Shown here: in pieces, positions 15,868 to 24,920 of the stretch
Position numbering within the stretch: position 1 is the first letter of the stretch
Layout of the letters: each line of letters starts with the position of its first letter
DNA from: Paenibacillus dendrobii
GTDB lineage: Bacteria > Bacillota > Bacilli > Paenibacillales > Paenibacillaceae
Assembly (NCBI RefSeq): GCF_009807035.1
Contig: NZ_WUBI01000001.1
Span: 2,542,001 to 2,606,000, forward strand
Length of the DNA: 64,000 bases
Reading direction: 5' to 3'
Notes under the pieces: model-generated
Told to the model about the DNA's origin: nothing
What the model saw: the letters and a program-made list of their open reading frames with translations, nothing else
The model's database searches: none
Program-made: the position numbers and the translations under genes

Positions 15868-18318
15868 CTATTTTCTCAATTCCGCATGAAAAGTTTGCTC
15901 AAGCTGGCTGACAACGGCTGCATGCGCGGATGAAACCTCTTCATCCGTGAGCGTACGCTCGTTATGGCGATACAATGTAGATATAGCAACGCTCTTTTTG
16001 CCTTCACCCAGTTTGCTGCCTGTGAATACATCGAATACCTGTACGGACTGCAGCAATTCGCCAGCAGCCTCGCGAATGACGGAGAGCATTGCTCCCGCTT
16101 CAACACTTTCATCAACGACCACGGCGATGTCACGCTCGGAAGCCGGGAAGCGAGGAAGCTCACGGTAGCGGATATTACCATCCGCATAGTCGTACAGCGG
16201 TTGAAGCAGGATTTCCGCCGTATACATATCTCCTAGACCACGGTCCTGCTGAAGCTGCGGATGCACTTGACCCAGTGTACCGATCAGCAGTTGTTCGCCG
16301 CCGTCATTCGTCAGATATACAGATGCGGATCGGCCCGGATGATAGCCCTGCGGCTGATTGGCCACATAGGTGATCGAGTCCTGAAGTCCGAGATATTCAA
16401 ACACGGTTTCCAGCGCGCCCTTCAGATCGAAGAAATCTACTTTTTCCGGCGTTTGATTCCATTGCTTCTGTCCACGGCTTCCACAGAGCAAGAGTGACAA
16501 TACAGGGAGTTCTTTAGGTTGAGCTGTCAGTCGCTCCTCTTGACTGTAGAAGACGTTCCCCATCTCGAACATGGCGAGATCATTTTGCTTGCGGTTTGCG
16601 TTATAAGCGGCAACATCCAATAGCTGAGGGATAATGCTGGTACGCAGCACGCTGCGCTCCTCGCTCATCGGCATGGCCAGCTTAATCGCATGACTGCCTT
16701 CTGTCAAAGCCGGGAACATTGCCGTAAGGTCCGGATGCGTGAAGGAGTAGCTGATCACTTCCTGCCATCCGCCATGCGTGAATAGTTTGCGCACATCGCG
16801 GCGCAGCGCCTGCGGCTTCGTGTAGGCCCCCGGTGTCGTTGGTCCCTCGATCGCTGTTGTCGGAATGTTGTCATACCCGTACAAGCGGGCAATTTCTTCG
16901 ATGAGATCCACGTCGCTCGTAATATCGCCGCGGCGTGTAGGCACTTTAACCTCCAGAATGCCCTGCGCGGTATCTGCACAACTGAAATGCAGACGGCTGA
17001 AGATGGTTTTCACTTCAAGCATAGAGAGATCGGTTCCGAGGAAACGGTTCAGCTTATCGAAGGATAGCACGATCACTTTGTCTTCCACAGACGCAGATTC
17101 GGATTCCACGATGCCTTTATGGACGGTTCCGGCAGCATAACGGGATATCAGCGCAGCCGCACGATCCAATGCCGGAATAACGGCACCCGGATCCACTTCC
17201 TTCTCAAAACGCAGGCTTGCTTCGGAGCGAAGTCCGAGCTGTCTCGACGTCTTGCGTACGGTACCGCCATCGAATTTGGCGGATTCCAGCAAGATATTCA
17301 CCGTGCTGTCCGTCACTTCGGAATTGAGCCCCCCCATCACGCCTGCCAGAGCGACAGGCTTAACGCCGTCGGTAATAAGCAGCATATGCGGCTCCAGTTT
17401 CCGTTCCTGGCCATCCAGCGTGACCATCGTTTCACCTTCCTTGGCAAGACGGACGTCGATTGCCCCGTTCGTCAGCTGGTCGGCATCAAACGCATGCAGC
17501 GGCTGACCGTATTCCAGCATGACATAGTTGGTAATATCGACGATGTTATTGATCGGGCGCACGCCTGCAGCCATCAAGCGATTCTGCATCCACAGCGGCG
17601 ACGAACCGATGTGTACACCGGTAATATAACGGGCTGCATAATGACTGCAATGCTCGGGAGAGCTGATTTTCACAGAAATATGGTCGGCTGCGGTATCGCT
17701 GACTTCAACCAGTTCCTTCGCGGGGTCCGGAAGCTTAACGTCGCGGCCAAGAATGGCTCCGACCTCATATGCAGCACCGATCATGCTCAGGCAATCGGAA
17801 CGGTTAGGCGTCAGATCAAACTCCAGCACCTCATCATCCAGTCCCAGGACCTGGCCGATCGGGGTTCCGATCTGTGTCGATTCGGGCAGAACCAGAATGC
17901 CTTCCTGCTGCTCCTTTGGAAGGAGCTTATCATTCATTCCCAACTCTTTTGCTGAACAAATCATGCCCTGCGACAGTGCGCCGCGCAGCTTGGCTTTTTT
18001 AATTTCCAGACCTCCTGGAAGCTTGGCTCCTACGAGTGCCACAGGCACCTTTTGACCGGCATCCACATTTTTGGCGCCGCAAACGATTTGAAGCTCTTCC
18101 TCCTGGCCGGCATCAACGATACAAATATTAAGCTTATCCGCATCCGGATGCTTCTCTTTGCTCTTCACATAGCCGACGACGACTTTCGTAATCCCTTTGT
18201 TGCGGTTCTCGATTTCGTCGATTTCAATCCCCGCACGTGTAATCTTCTCAGCCAGATCCGCGGCTGCCACATTTTCAAGCGAAACATAGTCCGCTAACCA
18301 TTCTGTTGACACTTTCAT
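15868..18318 (-). CDS. pheT: phenylalanyl-tRNA synthetase beta subunit
   Basis: 816 residues, the bacterial PheT length. Domains in order: N-terminal MKVSTEWLADYV start, EMAP-II-like tRNA-binding domain (about 40-150, with NICIVDAG and VCGAKN), B3/4 editing region, B5 domain (about 405-475), core catalytic-like domain with YNANRKQNDLAMFEMGNVF, and C-terminal anticodon-binding FDX-ACB domain (about 720-816, RFPASERDIAVVVDE). It forms the alpha2-beta2 synthetase with PheS, 32 bases upstream in the same operon and under the same T-box. Confidence 0.98.
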   Translation of the reverse strand: MKVSTEWLADYVSLENVAAADLAEKITRAGIEIDEIENRNKGITKVVVGYVKSKEKHPDADKLNICIVDAGQEEELQIVCGAKNVDAGQKVPVALVGAKLPGGLEIKKAKLRGALSQGMICSAKELGMNDKLLPKEQQEGILVLPESTQIGTPIGQVLGLDDEVLEFDLTPNRSDCLSMIGAAYEVGAILGRDVKLPDPAKELVEVSDTAADHISVKISSPEHCSHYAARYITGVHIGSSPLWMQNRLMAAGVRPINNIVDITNYVMLEYGQPLHAFDADQLTNGAIDVRLAKEGETMVTLDGQERKLEPHMLLITDGVKPVALAGVMGGLNSEVTDSTVNILLESAKFDGGTVRKTSRQLGLRSEASLRFEKEVDPGAVIPALDRAAALISRYAAGTVHKGIVESESASVEDKVIVLSFDKLNRFLGTDLSMLEVKTIFSRLHFSCADTAQGILEVKVPTRRGDITSDVDLIEEIARLYGYDNIPTTAIEGPTTPGAYTKPQALRRDVRKLFTHGGWQEVISYSFTHPDLTAMFPALTEGSHAIKLAMPMSEERSVLRTSIIPQLLDVAAYNANRKQNDLAMFEMGNVFYSQEERLTAQPKELPVLSLLLCGSRGQKQWNQTPEKVDFFDLKGALETVFEYLGLQDSITYVANQPQGYHPGRSASVYLTNDGGEQLLIGTLGQVHPQLQQDRGLGDMYTAEILLQPLYDYADGNIRYRELPRFPASERDIAVVVDESVEAGAMLSVIREAAGELLQSVQVFDVFTGSKLGEGKKSVAISTLYRHNERTLTDEEVSSAHAAVVSQLEQTFHAELRK

Positions 18319-18350
18319 TCCGGGTCCCTTCCTTCTTTACCTTATTCGCT

Positions 18351-19385
18351 TTACTGACGGGCAAATTGCTTCAAAAATGCCAAGTCGCTGCTATAGAAAT
18401 GACGAATATCGTCAATGCCGTATTTCAAAATCGCGATCCGCTCCACGCCCATGCCGAATGCAAAACCGCTGTATTTCTCCGGATCGTAGCCGCCCATCTC
18501 GAGCACTTTCGGATGGACCATGCCGCAGCCTAAGATTTCCAGCCAGCCGGTGTGCTTGCACATCCGGCAGCCGCTGCCGCCGCATTTTACGCAGGTTACG
18601 TCGACTTCCGCACTTGGCTCCGTGAACGGGAAAAAGCTTGGACGTAGACGGATCTGGGTGTTCGGACCGAACATTTCCTGAACGAATTGAAGCAGCGTGC
18701 CTTTCAAATCGCTCATGCGGATATTTTCGCCGATGACCAGACCTTCGATCTGGTTGAACTGGAAGGAGTGCGTTGCATCATCATCATCGCGGCGGTACAC
18801 CTTGCCCGGGCAGATGACTTTGACAGGCACTTCACCCTGCATTTTTTCCATGGTGCGGATTTGTACGGGAGAGGTCTGCGTACGCATCAAGAGTTCTTCC
18901 GTGATGTAGAAGGTATCCTGCATATCGCGTGCCGGGTGGTTCTTCGGCAGATTCAGGGCTTCGAAGTTGTAATAATCCGTTTCTACTTCGGGACCTTCGG
19001 CAATGTGATATCCCATTCCGATGAAAATTTCTTCAATTTCCTCAATGACCTTGTTCAGCGGATGGATGCCGCCCTGCGCCATTTTGCGGCCAGGCAGGGT
19101 AACGTCGATCTTTTCCGCCTGCAGACGCTGTTCGGTTTCTGCCTTTTGGAAAGCTTCCTGCTTGGATTCGATCACGGCTTCAATCGCCCCGCGCACATCA
19201 TTGGCAACCTGGCCGATGACCGGACGCTCTTCCGCGCTCAGGGCTCCCATGCCCCGCAAAATTTCAGTAAGTGCACCCTTTTTACCCAAATACTTGACGC
19301 GCAGGTCATTCAGCTTCTGCACATCTTCTACTCCTTGCAGCTGATCCAGGGCCTCCTGCCGCAGCGCTTCGAGTTTTTCCTTCAT
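18351..19385 (-). CDS. pheS: phenylalanyl-tRNA synthetase alpha subunit
   Basis: 344 residues from the ATG at 19385 (AGGAGG upstream); the in-frame extension beyond it enters the T-box terminator and is not real. N-terminal coiled-coil domain (1-85), then the class II catalytic core with motif 2 ([20 protein letters not shown]) and motif 3 ([14 protein letters not shown]). A CxxC-type cluster ([14 protein letters not shown]) around residue 265 is a feature of many Firmicutes PheS. First gene of pheST. Confidence 0.98.
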   Translation of the reverse strand: MKEKLEALRQEALDQLQGVEDVQKLNDLRVKYLGKKGALTEILRGMGALSAEERPVIGQVANDVRGAIEAVIESKQEAFQKAETEQRLQAEKIDVTLPGRKMAQGGIHPLNKVIEEIEEIFIGMGYHIAEGPEVETDYYNFEALNLPKNHPARDMQDTFYITEELLMRTQTSPVQIRTMEKMQGEVPVKVICPGKVYRRDDDDATHSFQFNQIEGLVIGENIRMSDLKGTLLQFVQEMFGPNTQIRLRPSFFPFTEPSAEVDVTCVKCGGSGCRMCKHTGWLEILGCGMVHPKVLEMGGYDPEKYSGFAFGMGVERIAILKYGIDDIRHFYSSDLAFLKQFARQ

Positions 19386-19435
19386 CTCTTCCTGCCTCCT
19401 TCTCAAAATAAAACGTACCGCATATTCCATAGAAA

Positions 19436-19747
19436 ACAAAAAAGGCCTTTTCTCCCGGAAAGGGACGAAAAGACCGTGGTACCACCCTTGTTAGAACAGC
19501 CTTCCACCCGATGCCGGGACACCGAAAAGCTTGCTCTCACTTTGATCGTTGTAACGGAACGAGACCGGTATCCCCTACTGTCATACGTCCACACATGCGG
19601 ACAAAAGGTTCAGGGAACAGCTCCGGAGGGAATTTCGGCAGCCTGTTACTGTAGAAACGCTCTCAATCTGCGGCGTCTCCTCCCTGTAAAGTGGCACTGC
19701 TTACTTGTCTCCATCATGGCATTTAGAACTGTTGTTGAATTGCATCT
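19436..19747 (-). promoter_or_regulatory. T-box leader of pheST
   Basis: The T-box core AACAAGGGTGGTACCACGG lies at 19474-19492 (minus strand), followed at once by a terminator hairpin (19436-19474, GGTCTTTTCGTCCC paired with GGGAGAAAAGGCC, then T run). Upstream is a long structured Stem I region with an AGTA element near 19700. Uncharged tRNA should favour the antiterminator. The specifier triplet could not be placed with confidence; phenylalanine is inferred from the genes controlled. Confidence 0.92.
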
Positions 19748-19753
19748 TATGAC

Positions 19754-19782
19754 GTTATATTCATGTTGTACACTATAGTCAA
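19754..19782 (-). promoter_or_regulatory. promoter of pheST
   Basis: TTGACT (complement 19777-19782), 17-base spacer, TATAAC (19754-19759): a good sigma-A promoter placed just before the T-box leader. Confidence 0.75.
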
Positions 19783-19793
19783 CTATTATAAGT

Positions 19794-19830
19794 AAAAAAG
19801 GCGGCTCTGGCAAGTCTGCCAAGAATCGCC
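19794..19830 (-). terminator. terminator of the ABC-F gene
   Basis: Minus-strand GGCG...TTGGCA / TGCCA...GCC hairpin followed by six Ts, 9 bases past the stop. Confidence 0.85.
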
Positions 19831-19838
19831 TCGAATGA

Positions 19839-21680
19839 TTACAGACTCTCTAATTCCTTTCTCAGCACTCGGATTTGCTGTATGCGTTCCTGACTTCCTT
19901 CCGATTCCTCACTGCCCAGCAGTCTTGCAATTTCCCATTCGAGCTCGAGTCTGCGGTTCTCCCGGTCCGTTTCCTCTCTGCCCACTCCACCATGCCTTGC
20001 CAAACGTTCTTCTTCTTCCTCTACCGTTCCTTCAAACAGCTCCGGCTCCTTTTCAGGGGAAAGGTTCAATAGACGGTTGGCTAGCTTCCGGACGAGCATG
20101 CGGTCATGCGAAACCACCATCAGCGCTCCCGGATACGCACTGAGCGCTTCCTCTACGACCTCCCGGGTCGAGATGTCAAGATAGTTCGTCGGCTCATCGA
20201 GCACCAGCAGATTGGCTCCACTGAAATAGAGCTGCACGAAGGCTGCCCGGCATTTCTCGCCCATACTCAGGTCGCCGATGCGCTTAAATACATCTTCTCT
20301 GGAAAACAGGAAGCAGCCCAAGATTGTACGGGCTTGTGTCTCCGTCATATCAGGAAGCCGAAGCAAACTATCTAGCAGCGTCTCTTCCTCCCTTAAGCCC
20401 TCAAGCTCCTGCGAAAAATACCCCGTGCTTACGCCCGGATGAACCCAAACCCTGCCGCGGTCCGGCTCGAGTTCACCGAGAACAAGCTTCAGCAGCGTCG
20501 ATTTGCCGCTTCCGTTAGGCCCCCTCAGCGCCAGCCGGTCTCCACGGGATAATATGAGATCAAGGCCGTTGAACAGGTCCTTCTCTCCATATCCAAAAGA
20601 CAGCCGCTCGAGCCTAAGAAGGACGCGGGCAGCAAAGCCTCCGTCGCCCAGCTGCATGTTCACTTTTGAAGCATCCCTCGGCTTCTGCACGCTGTTGCTC
20701 TCCAACCGCTCCAGTTCCTTCTGCTTGGCGTGGTATCTGGAAATATTCTTTTTCGCCTTCGCTTTGTAATAAGGAGTGGCCGCTTTGGTCTCCGTATTTT
20801 TGTCGGCGGATTTTTCGGCTTGTTTGAACCATTCCTGATATCGGCGTATGGATTCCTCCAGTGCTTCCCTCGCCTGTTTTTGCTTTTTGTAGAGCGTCTC
20901 CTGCTCCCGAAGTTCCCGCTCCTTCTCCCGTTTATAATCCGTATAGCCGCCCTTGTATTTTTTGACGCCAGATGCTGATAATTCGCAAATGCCGGTCGCG
21001 ACATGGTCCAGGAAGGTCCGGTCATGGGAGACGAACAAGACGGTACCGTCGTAACGGTTCAGCCATTGTTCAAGCCAGGTCATGCTATCGCTGTCCAGAT
21101 GGTTGGTCGGCTCATCCAGCAGCAGAAATGCGGGGCGCTTGACGAGCAGGGCGGCTAACCTGACTCTTGTCTTCTGCCCACCGCTTAAGTCGGCAAAAGG
21201 AACCTGCCATAATTCCTCCCCGATGTTCAGCATGGTAAGTACCTTCTCCACTTCAATCTCCCATTGGAATCCATCCATCTGTTCATAACGTTCCATCGTT
21301 TGTCCATATGTCTCGAGCAGCCGACTCTCTGCGGACGATTCAGGAATCGCGAGCTCTTTTTCCAACCTCACGATTCTTTGCTTCAATTCCCATAGCTCCC
21401 CGCTGTCGAAGCCGGCAGCCGCAAGCGTAGTAAGGGCCATCAAAGAGTCCGAGCTCTGCTCCATCATTCCCCACTGCTCCAGCGGCAAACCGCGTTCGAT
21501 GGTGCCATGATCCGGCGCCAGTTGCCCGGTAAGCACCTTCAACAGCGTCGTTTTGCCTGCACCATTCACACCAAACAGAGCGAGTCTTTCTCCTGCAAAT
21601 ATTTCAAAATCCACCTGTTCGAAGATGGTTTTCCCTTTAAATTCTTTGGTTATATTTTTCGTTTTTACGATATTCATCAT
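19839..21680 (-). CDS. ABC-F family ATPase
   Basis: 613 residues from ATG 21680 (AAAGGGTG upstream; a second ATG follows directly). Two ABC cassettes in one chain without membrane segments: Walker A GVNGAGKTT (about residue 35) and GPNGSGKST (about 380), signatures LSGGQKTR and LSMGEKCR, Walker B LLLDEPTNHLD and LVLDEPTNYLD, with a charged linker between (about 225-330). ABC-F proteins act on the ribosome; some free it from bound antibiotics, others are housekeeping factors. The long leader with an upstream ORF and an intrinsic terminator resembles the antibiotic-inducible members, so a protective role is inferred; which drug is not known. Confidence 0.9.
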   Translation of the reverse strand: MMNIVKTKNITKEFKGKTIFEQVDFEIFAGERLALFGVNGAGKTTLLKVLTGQLAPDHGTIERGLPLEQWGMMEQSSDSLMALTTLAAAGFDSGELWELKQRIVRLEKELAIPESSAESRLLETYGQTMERYEQMDGFQWEIEVEKVLTMLNIGEELWQVPFADLSGGQKTRVRLAALLVKRPAFLLLDEPTNHLDSDSMTWLEQWLNRYDGTVLFVSHDRTFLDHVATGICELSASGVKKYKGGYTDYKREKERELREQETLYKKQKQAREALEESIRRYQEWFKQAEKSADKNTETKAATPYYKAKAKKNISRYHAKQKELERLESNSVQKPRDASKVNMQLGDGGFAARVLLRLERLSFGYGEKDLFNGLDLILSRGDRLALRGPNGSGKSTLLKLVLGELEPDRGRVWVHPGVSTGYFSQELEGLREEETLLDSLLRLPDMTETQARTILGCFLFSREDVFKRIGDLSMGEKCRAAFVQLYFSGANLLVLDEPTNYLDISTREVVEEALSAYPGALMVVSHDRMLVRKLANRLLNLSPEKEPELFEGTVEEEEERLARHGGVGREETDRENRRLELEWEIARLLGSEESEGSQERIQQIRVLRKELESL

Positions 21681-21815
21681 ATATGCATCACCCTTTGGTA
21701 TGAAATTAGAAAAACATCTGTCGACGTACATTCACAGAAGACAGACCGCGTTGAGCGGAAGTTTTTCTTGCGATATAAGGATGTGTTCTCTTCGGAGTTG
21801 ATACTTCCTTATATC

Positions 21816-21844
21816 TAAAAAACCGCAGGCAGACGGCCTACGGT
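21816..21844 (-). terminator. attenuator-like terminator in the ABC-F leader
   Basis: Minus-strand hairpin ACCGTAGGC-CGTCT-GCCTGCGGT (9 pairs, one wobble) followed by TTTTTT. It lies 136 bases before the ABC-F start and 73 bases after the leader ORF, with no other gene to terminate, so it most likely blocks read-through into the ABC-F gene under non-inducing conditions. Confidence 0.75.
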
Positions 21845-21916
21845 AGGGTTTCGAAATGAGATGATGCCTATGCTGAATAAGCGGACATACGGAGTCTACG
21901 CCATGAACGTTAAAGC

Positions 21917-22012
21917 TCAAAGCAACCCACGCATTTGAACACTTGAAAACGCAGAAAAATAAGCATTTCCGCTTTCATGAATCAAGGTCCACGTGTCCCC
22001 TAAAATAGACAT
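21917..22012 (-). CDS. candidate 31-codon leader peptide of the ABC-F gene
   Basis: ATG at 22012 with AGGAG 4 bases upstream; reads MSILGDTWTLIHESG and on to a TGA, 31 codons in all. It lies between a sigma-A-like promoter (22160-22188) and the attenuator hairpin (21816-21844). Stalling of a ribosome on such an ORF is the usual way antibiotic-inducible ABC-F and Erm genes are switched on. The peptide is not one I recognise; coding status is inferred from site and context. Confidence 0.45.
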   Translation of the reverse strand: MSILGDTWTLIHESGNAYFSAFSSVQMRGLL

Positions 22013-22159
22013 AGCACTCCTATTCCTCTTCCCTACGCCGGGCGCAGAGACTGCCTGTGTGCAACATTTTGATGTTGGCATGCAGATTAGAGAGAACAGT
22101 CATGTGTATCCATCGGATGTGTGGTTACCTCTTTTCATTAGAATGAGATGCTTGATGCC

Positions 22160-22188
22160 ATTTTAACAAATTTTACTGAAGATGGAAA
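22160..22188 (-). promoter_or_regulatory. promoter for the ABC-F leader transcript
   Basis: TTTCCA (complement 22183-22188), 17-base spacer, TAAAAT (22160-22165). It would give a leader of about 470 bases before the ABC-F start. Confidence 0.5.
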
Positions 22189-22318
22189 GCCCGGAAAACG
22201 GCAGTCGTACATCTCCAGATGTATGCGGCCGTGTGAAAATCAGTATCCGGAAGGACTCGCGTTAATACCACTACTGATATTCTGTACGTATCACATAAAA
22301 ATCATGAGGTGGTAAACG

Positions 22319-22774
22319 ATGAACAACTATACTAGTTATATTATTATAATCGTACTGGTCTTGTGGATGTCGGGTCGGGAACGAACCGTCAAGCCGGCAA
22401 CCATGTGGATTATGCCGGTTCTGTGGGCCTCGATGGTATTCCCTGCCGTCCAATGGCATACAATTGATCCAGCGTCAATAGGCTTGTATGCTGTATGTGC
22501 CGTGGTGGGATTGGCGCTTGGCGTAGTAAGAGGTAAACTGGAAAAAATGCGGATTCGTCAGGATGGAAGTGTCTCCGTCCAAGGATCGATGGTTAGCATT
22601 CTTATTTTCATCGCCGTACTGGTCCTTCGGATGATTGCCGAGCATTGGGGACAGACGCATTCCCTCGTCAGCTTGGCAAACGCCCTGCTGTTCATCCCGC
22701 TAGGCTCGATCTGTGCCCGCCGCTTTATCATTTATCAGCGCTACCAAGCATTGATGACCCGTCGCAGCATGTGA
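22319..22774 (+). CDS. small integral membrane protein, CcdC/DUF1453-like
   Basis: 151 residues, ATG 22319 with GAGGTGG upstream. Four hydrophobic segments (about 6-20, 27-46, 53-70, 90-108 and a weaker one at 120-135) and a basic cytoplasmic loop; the stretch LGVVRGKLEKMRI followed by a VQGSMVSI helix resembles DUF1453/CcdC-type membrane proteins, but this is a weak family call. It precedes the two-component genes by about 120 bases on the same strand, so it could be a sensor accessory. Confidence 0.6.
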   Translation: MNNYTSYIIIIVLVLWMSGRERTVKPATMWIMPVLWASMVFPAVQWHTIDPASIGLYAVCAVVGLALGVVRGKLEKMRIRQDGSVSVQGSMVSILIFIAVLVLRMIAEHWGQTHSLVSLANALLFIPLGSICARRFIIYQRYQALMTRRSM

Positions 22775-22891
22775 CGATGTACCATGGGCGGTCCCCACGG
22801 CTGCAAGCCGGATTTGCATTGAATTTTTAGCAATAAGCGAAAATATACAATAACTGATTTCCCAAACGTCAGGGTGACAAAGGAGCTCGCC

Positions 22892-24115
22892 ATGAATGAT
22901 GGTCACGACAAAAAACATATCATACGATCCGCATCCCGCGTGCGAAACTTGCTGCTGAGTCTGCTGCTGGGATACTCCATCATTCAAAGCCTGATTCACG
23001 CGCCGCTTCATGCCACTCTTCCCGGTGCGCTGTTAATCATCGTCTGCATGTGCCTGCAGTGGTGGCCCAGGGCCGTTCAAGGAATAGGAATCTCACTTAC
23101 CGCTGCATTGGTTGTCGGCATCGGCGCCTTGTCGGTCCTGCTGGCCTTCGGTCTAAACGGGATGATTTATACGGTGATCATCTTCCTGACCGGATGGGCG
23201 ACATATAGGCTGCCTTCCGCATATTCCGCCATATATACCGCGGCAATCGCAGTTATTGCAGCGGCGATCCTCTATTATGCCGAAGGGCTGAATCCGGAGT
23301 CGGTACTCGCGCACTGCATCGGGCTTGCGGCAATTTATCTGATGTTTTGGGGCGGAAAATCCCGAAAAGAAACGCGGCTCATGAAAGAACGGCATCTCGA
23401 GGAGCTGACGCTAGCCCATCGGCAGCTGGAGAATGCGTATGCCCAGCTTCACCAAGCGCATCAGGAACTGGAAGAAGCATCAGAACGCTCACTCCGTTAT
23501 GCAGTCCTGGAAGAAAGAAGCCGGATCGCCGCGGATATCCATGACAGCATCGGGCACGGATTAACCTCTGTGATCGTGCAGCTGCAGGCGCTGCCTTATA
23601 TGATTCAAACTTCACCAGAGGAGACGATGTCCACGCTCAGGAACGTAACTGACATTGCCCGAAGGTGCTTGCAGGACGTCAGATCGGTCGTTCATGAGAT
23701 GGGACTTGCGCATCAAGGTATCGGCCTTCATGAACTGCGGAAGTTGACCGAAAGCTTCAGCGAACAAAACAGACTTCCGGTTTCTTTTACGGCGGAAGGC
23801 TATCAAGCAATACCCCCTGAACACGTTCATGTCCTGTACCGGGTTCTGCAGGAAGCGCTGACCAATATTTTACGTCATGCCAAAGCCACCGATGCCAGCG
23901 TCCACCTGACCGGACAAAAAGACAATGTCATCATGACCATCCGGGATGACGGCCTGGCTGGAGCCGATATGAAACCCGGCTTTGGACTTACCGCCATGAA
24001 AGGGAGATGCGAAACAGCCGGAGGTTCCCTGTCCGTTCTGCCTGCTCATCCCCATGGACTGGAGCTTACGGTACGGCTTCCAAGAAAGGCAGTCACAGTA
24101 AAAGGAGATGATTAA
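22892..24115 (+). CDS. NarL-family sensor histidine kinase (HisKA_3)
   Basis: 407 residues. ATG 22892 is preferred because AAAGGAG lies 6 bases before it; an in-frame GTG at 22874 overlaps that site. About six transmembrane helices occupy residues 10-150, a short coiled coil follows (about 165-205), then the dimerisation box with phospho-acceptor His in EERSRIAADIHDSIGHGL (about residue 216) and an HATPase_c domain (LQEALTNILRHAKA, DDGLAG, GFGLTAMKGR). This architecture is that of LiaS/DesK-like kinases. It overlaps the next gene, the matching response regulator. Signal unknown. Confidence 0.92.
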   Translation: MNDGHDKKHIIRSASRVRNLLLSLLLGYSIIQSLIHAPLHATLPGALLIIVCMCLQWWPRAVQGIGISLTAALVVGIGALSVLLAFGLNGMIYTVIIFLTGWATYRLPSAYSAIYTAAIAVIAAAILYYAEGLNPESVLAHCIGLAAIYLMFWGGKSRKETRLMKERHLEELTLAHRQLENAYAQLHQAHQELEEASERSLRYAVLEERSRIAADIHDSIGHGLTSVIVQLQALPYMIQTSPEETMSTLRNVTDIARRCLQDVRSVVHEMGLAHQGIGLHELRKLTESFSEQNRLPVSFTAEGYQAIPPEHVHVLYRVLQEALTNILRHAKATDASVHLTGQKDNVIMTIRDDGLAGADMKPGFGLTAMKGRCETAGGSLSVLPAHPHGLELTVRLPRKAVTVKGDD

Positions 24116-24788
24116 CCTGCCATCTGAAAGGATTCGCATCATAATCGCGGACGATCAGCCCCTGATCCGGCACGGACTCGGGTTTATCATTAAGGCTCAA
24201 AAAGATATGGAATGGTGCGGAGACGCCGGCAACGGCCATGAAGCGGTTTCCCTTGCCCTCAAAGAGCACCCCCATATCGTTCTTATGGATGTACAAATGC
24301 CTGAATTCGACGGCATTGAAGCTACGCGCGAACTGAAGCAACTGCTGCCTTCCTGCAAGGTAATCATCCTGACTACCTTCGATTTGGAGGAATACGTGTA
24401 CGAAGGCATCCGCGCCGGGGCCGTAGGATATCTTCTGAAGGATGCCGAGCCGGAAGAGCTGCTTAGTTCCATCCGGGCTGCCAGCCGCGGGGAAGCGATT
24501 TACCGAACTTCTGCCGCGGCCAAGATCATTTCAGAAGCCCTTCACAGATCCGTATCCCCGTCGGTTCAGCAAAACGAAGCTTCCAAGCTGCCTGACCCTC
24601 TGACCGACCGGGAACTCGAAGTACTGCAAGAAATGGCCTATGGTCTCAAAAATGAGGACATTGCCGGAAAGCTGCATATCAGCGAAAGTACCGTCAAAAC
24701 CCATGTTCACCGCATTTTGCAAAAAATAGGCGCAGAAGACCGAACGCAGGCCGTAGTCCTTGCCATTCGCAGCGGCTGGGTCCAATAA
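24108..24788 (+). CDS. NarL/FixJ-family response regulator
   Basis: 226 residues from ATG 24108: receiver domain with acidic pair D15-D16 and phospho-acceptor Asp61 in VLMDVQMPEFDG, followed by a LuxR-type helix-turn-helix (about 160-220, LTDRELEVLQEMAYGLKNED). It overlaps the kinase gene by 8 bases. The ATG sits directly against the GGAG of the ribosome site, which is too close; the in-frame CTG at 24117 has better spacing and may be the true start. Partner of the preceding kinase; targets unknown. Confidence 0.92.
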   Translation: MINLPSERIRIIIADDQPLIRHGLGFIIKAQKDMEWCGDAGNGHEAVSLALKEHPHIVLMDVQMPEFDGIEATRELKQLLPSCKVIILTTFDLEEYVYEGIRAGAVGYLLKDAEPEELLSSIRAASRGEAIYRTSAAAKIISEALHRSVSPSVQQNEASKLPDPLTDRELEVLQEMAYGLKNEDIAGKLHISESTVKTHVHRILQKIGAEDRTQAVVLAIRSGWVQ

Positions 24789-24860
24789 CACCGGAATTCC
24801 AAATGTCTTCACAGTCAGGAGAAAAGACGCTCGCTGAAAAGATATTCCCGTGAAAAGGCA

Positions 24861-24894
24861 AAAGACCATCCCTGATCCAACAGGAATGGTCTTT
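24861..24894. terminator. bidirectional terminator
   Basis: AAAGACCAT.CCTG paired with CAGG.ATGGTCTTT between the converging response regulator and GH42 genes. Confidence 0.85.
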
Positions 24895-24920
24895 ATTGGT
24901 TTGACCAACGGTCACCAGGT

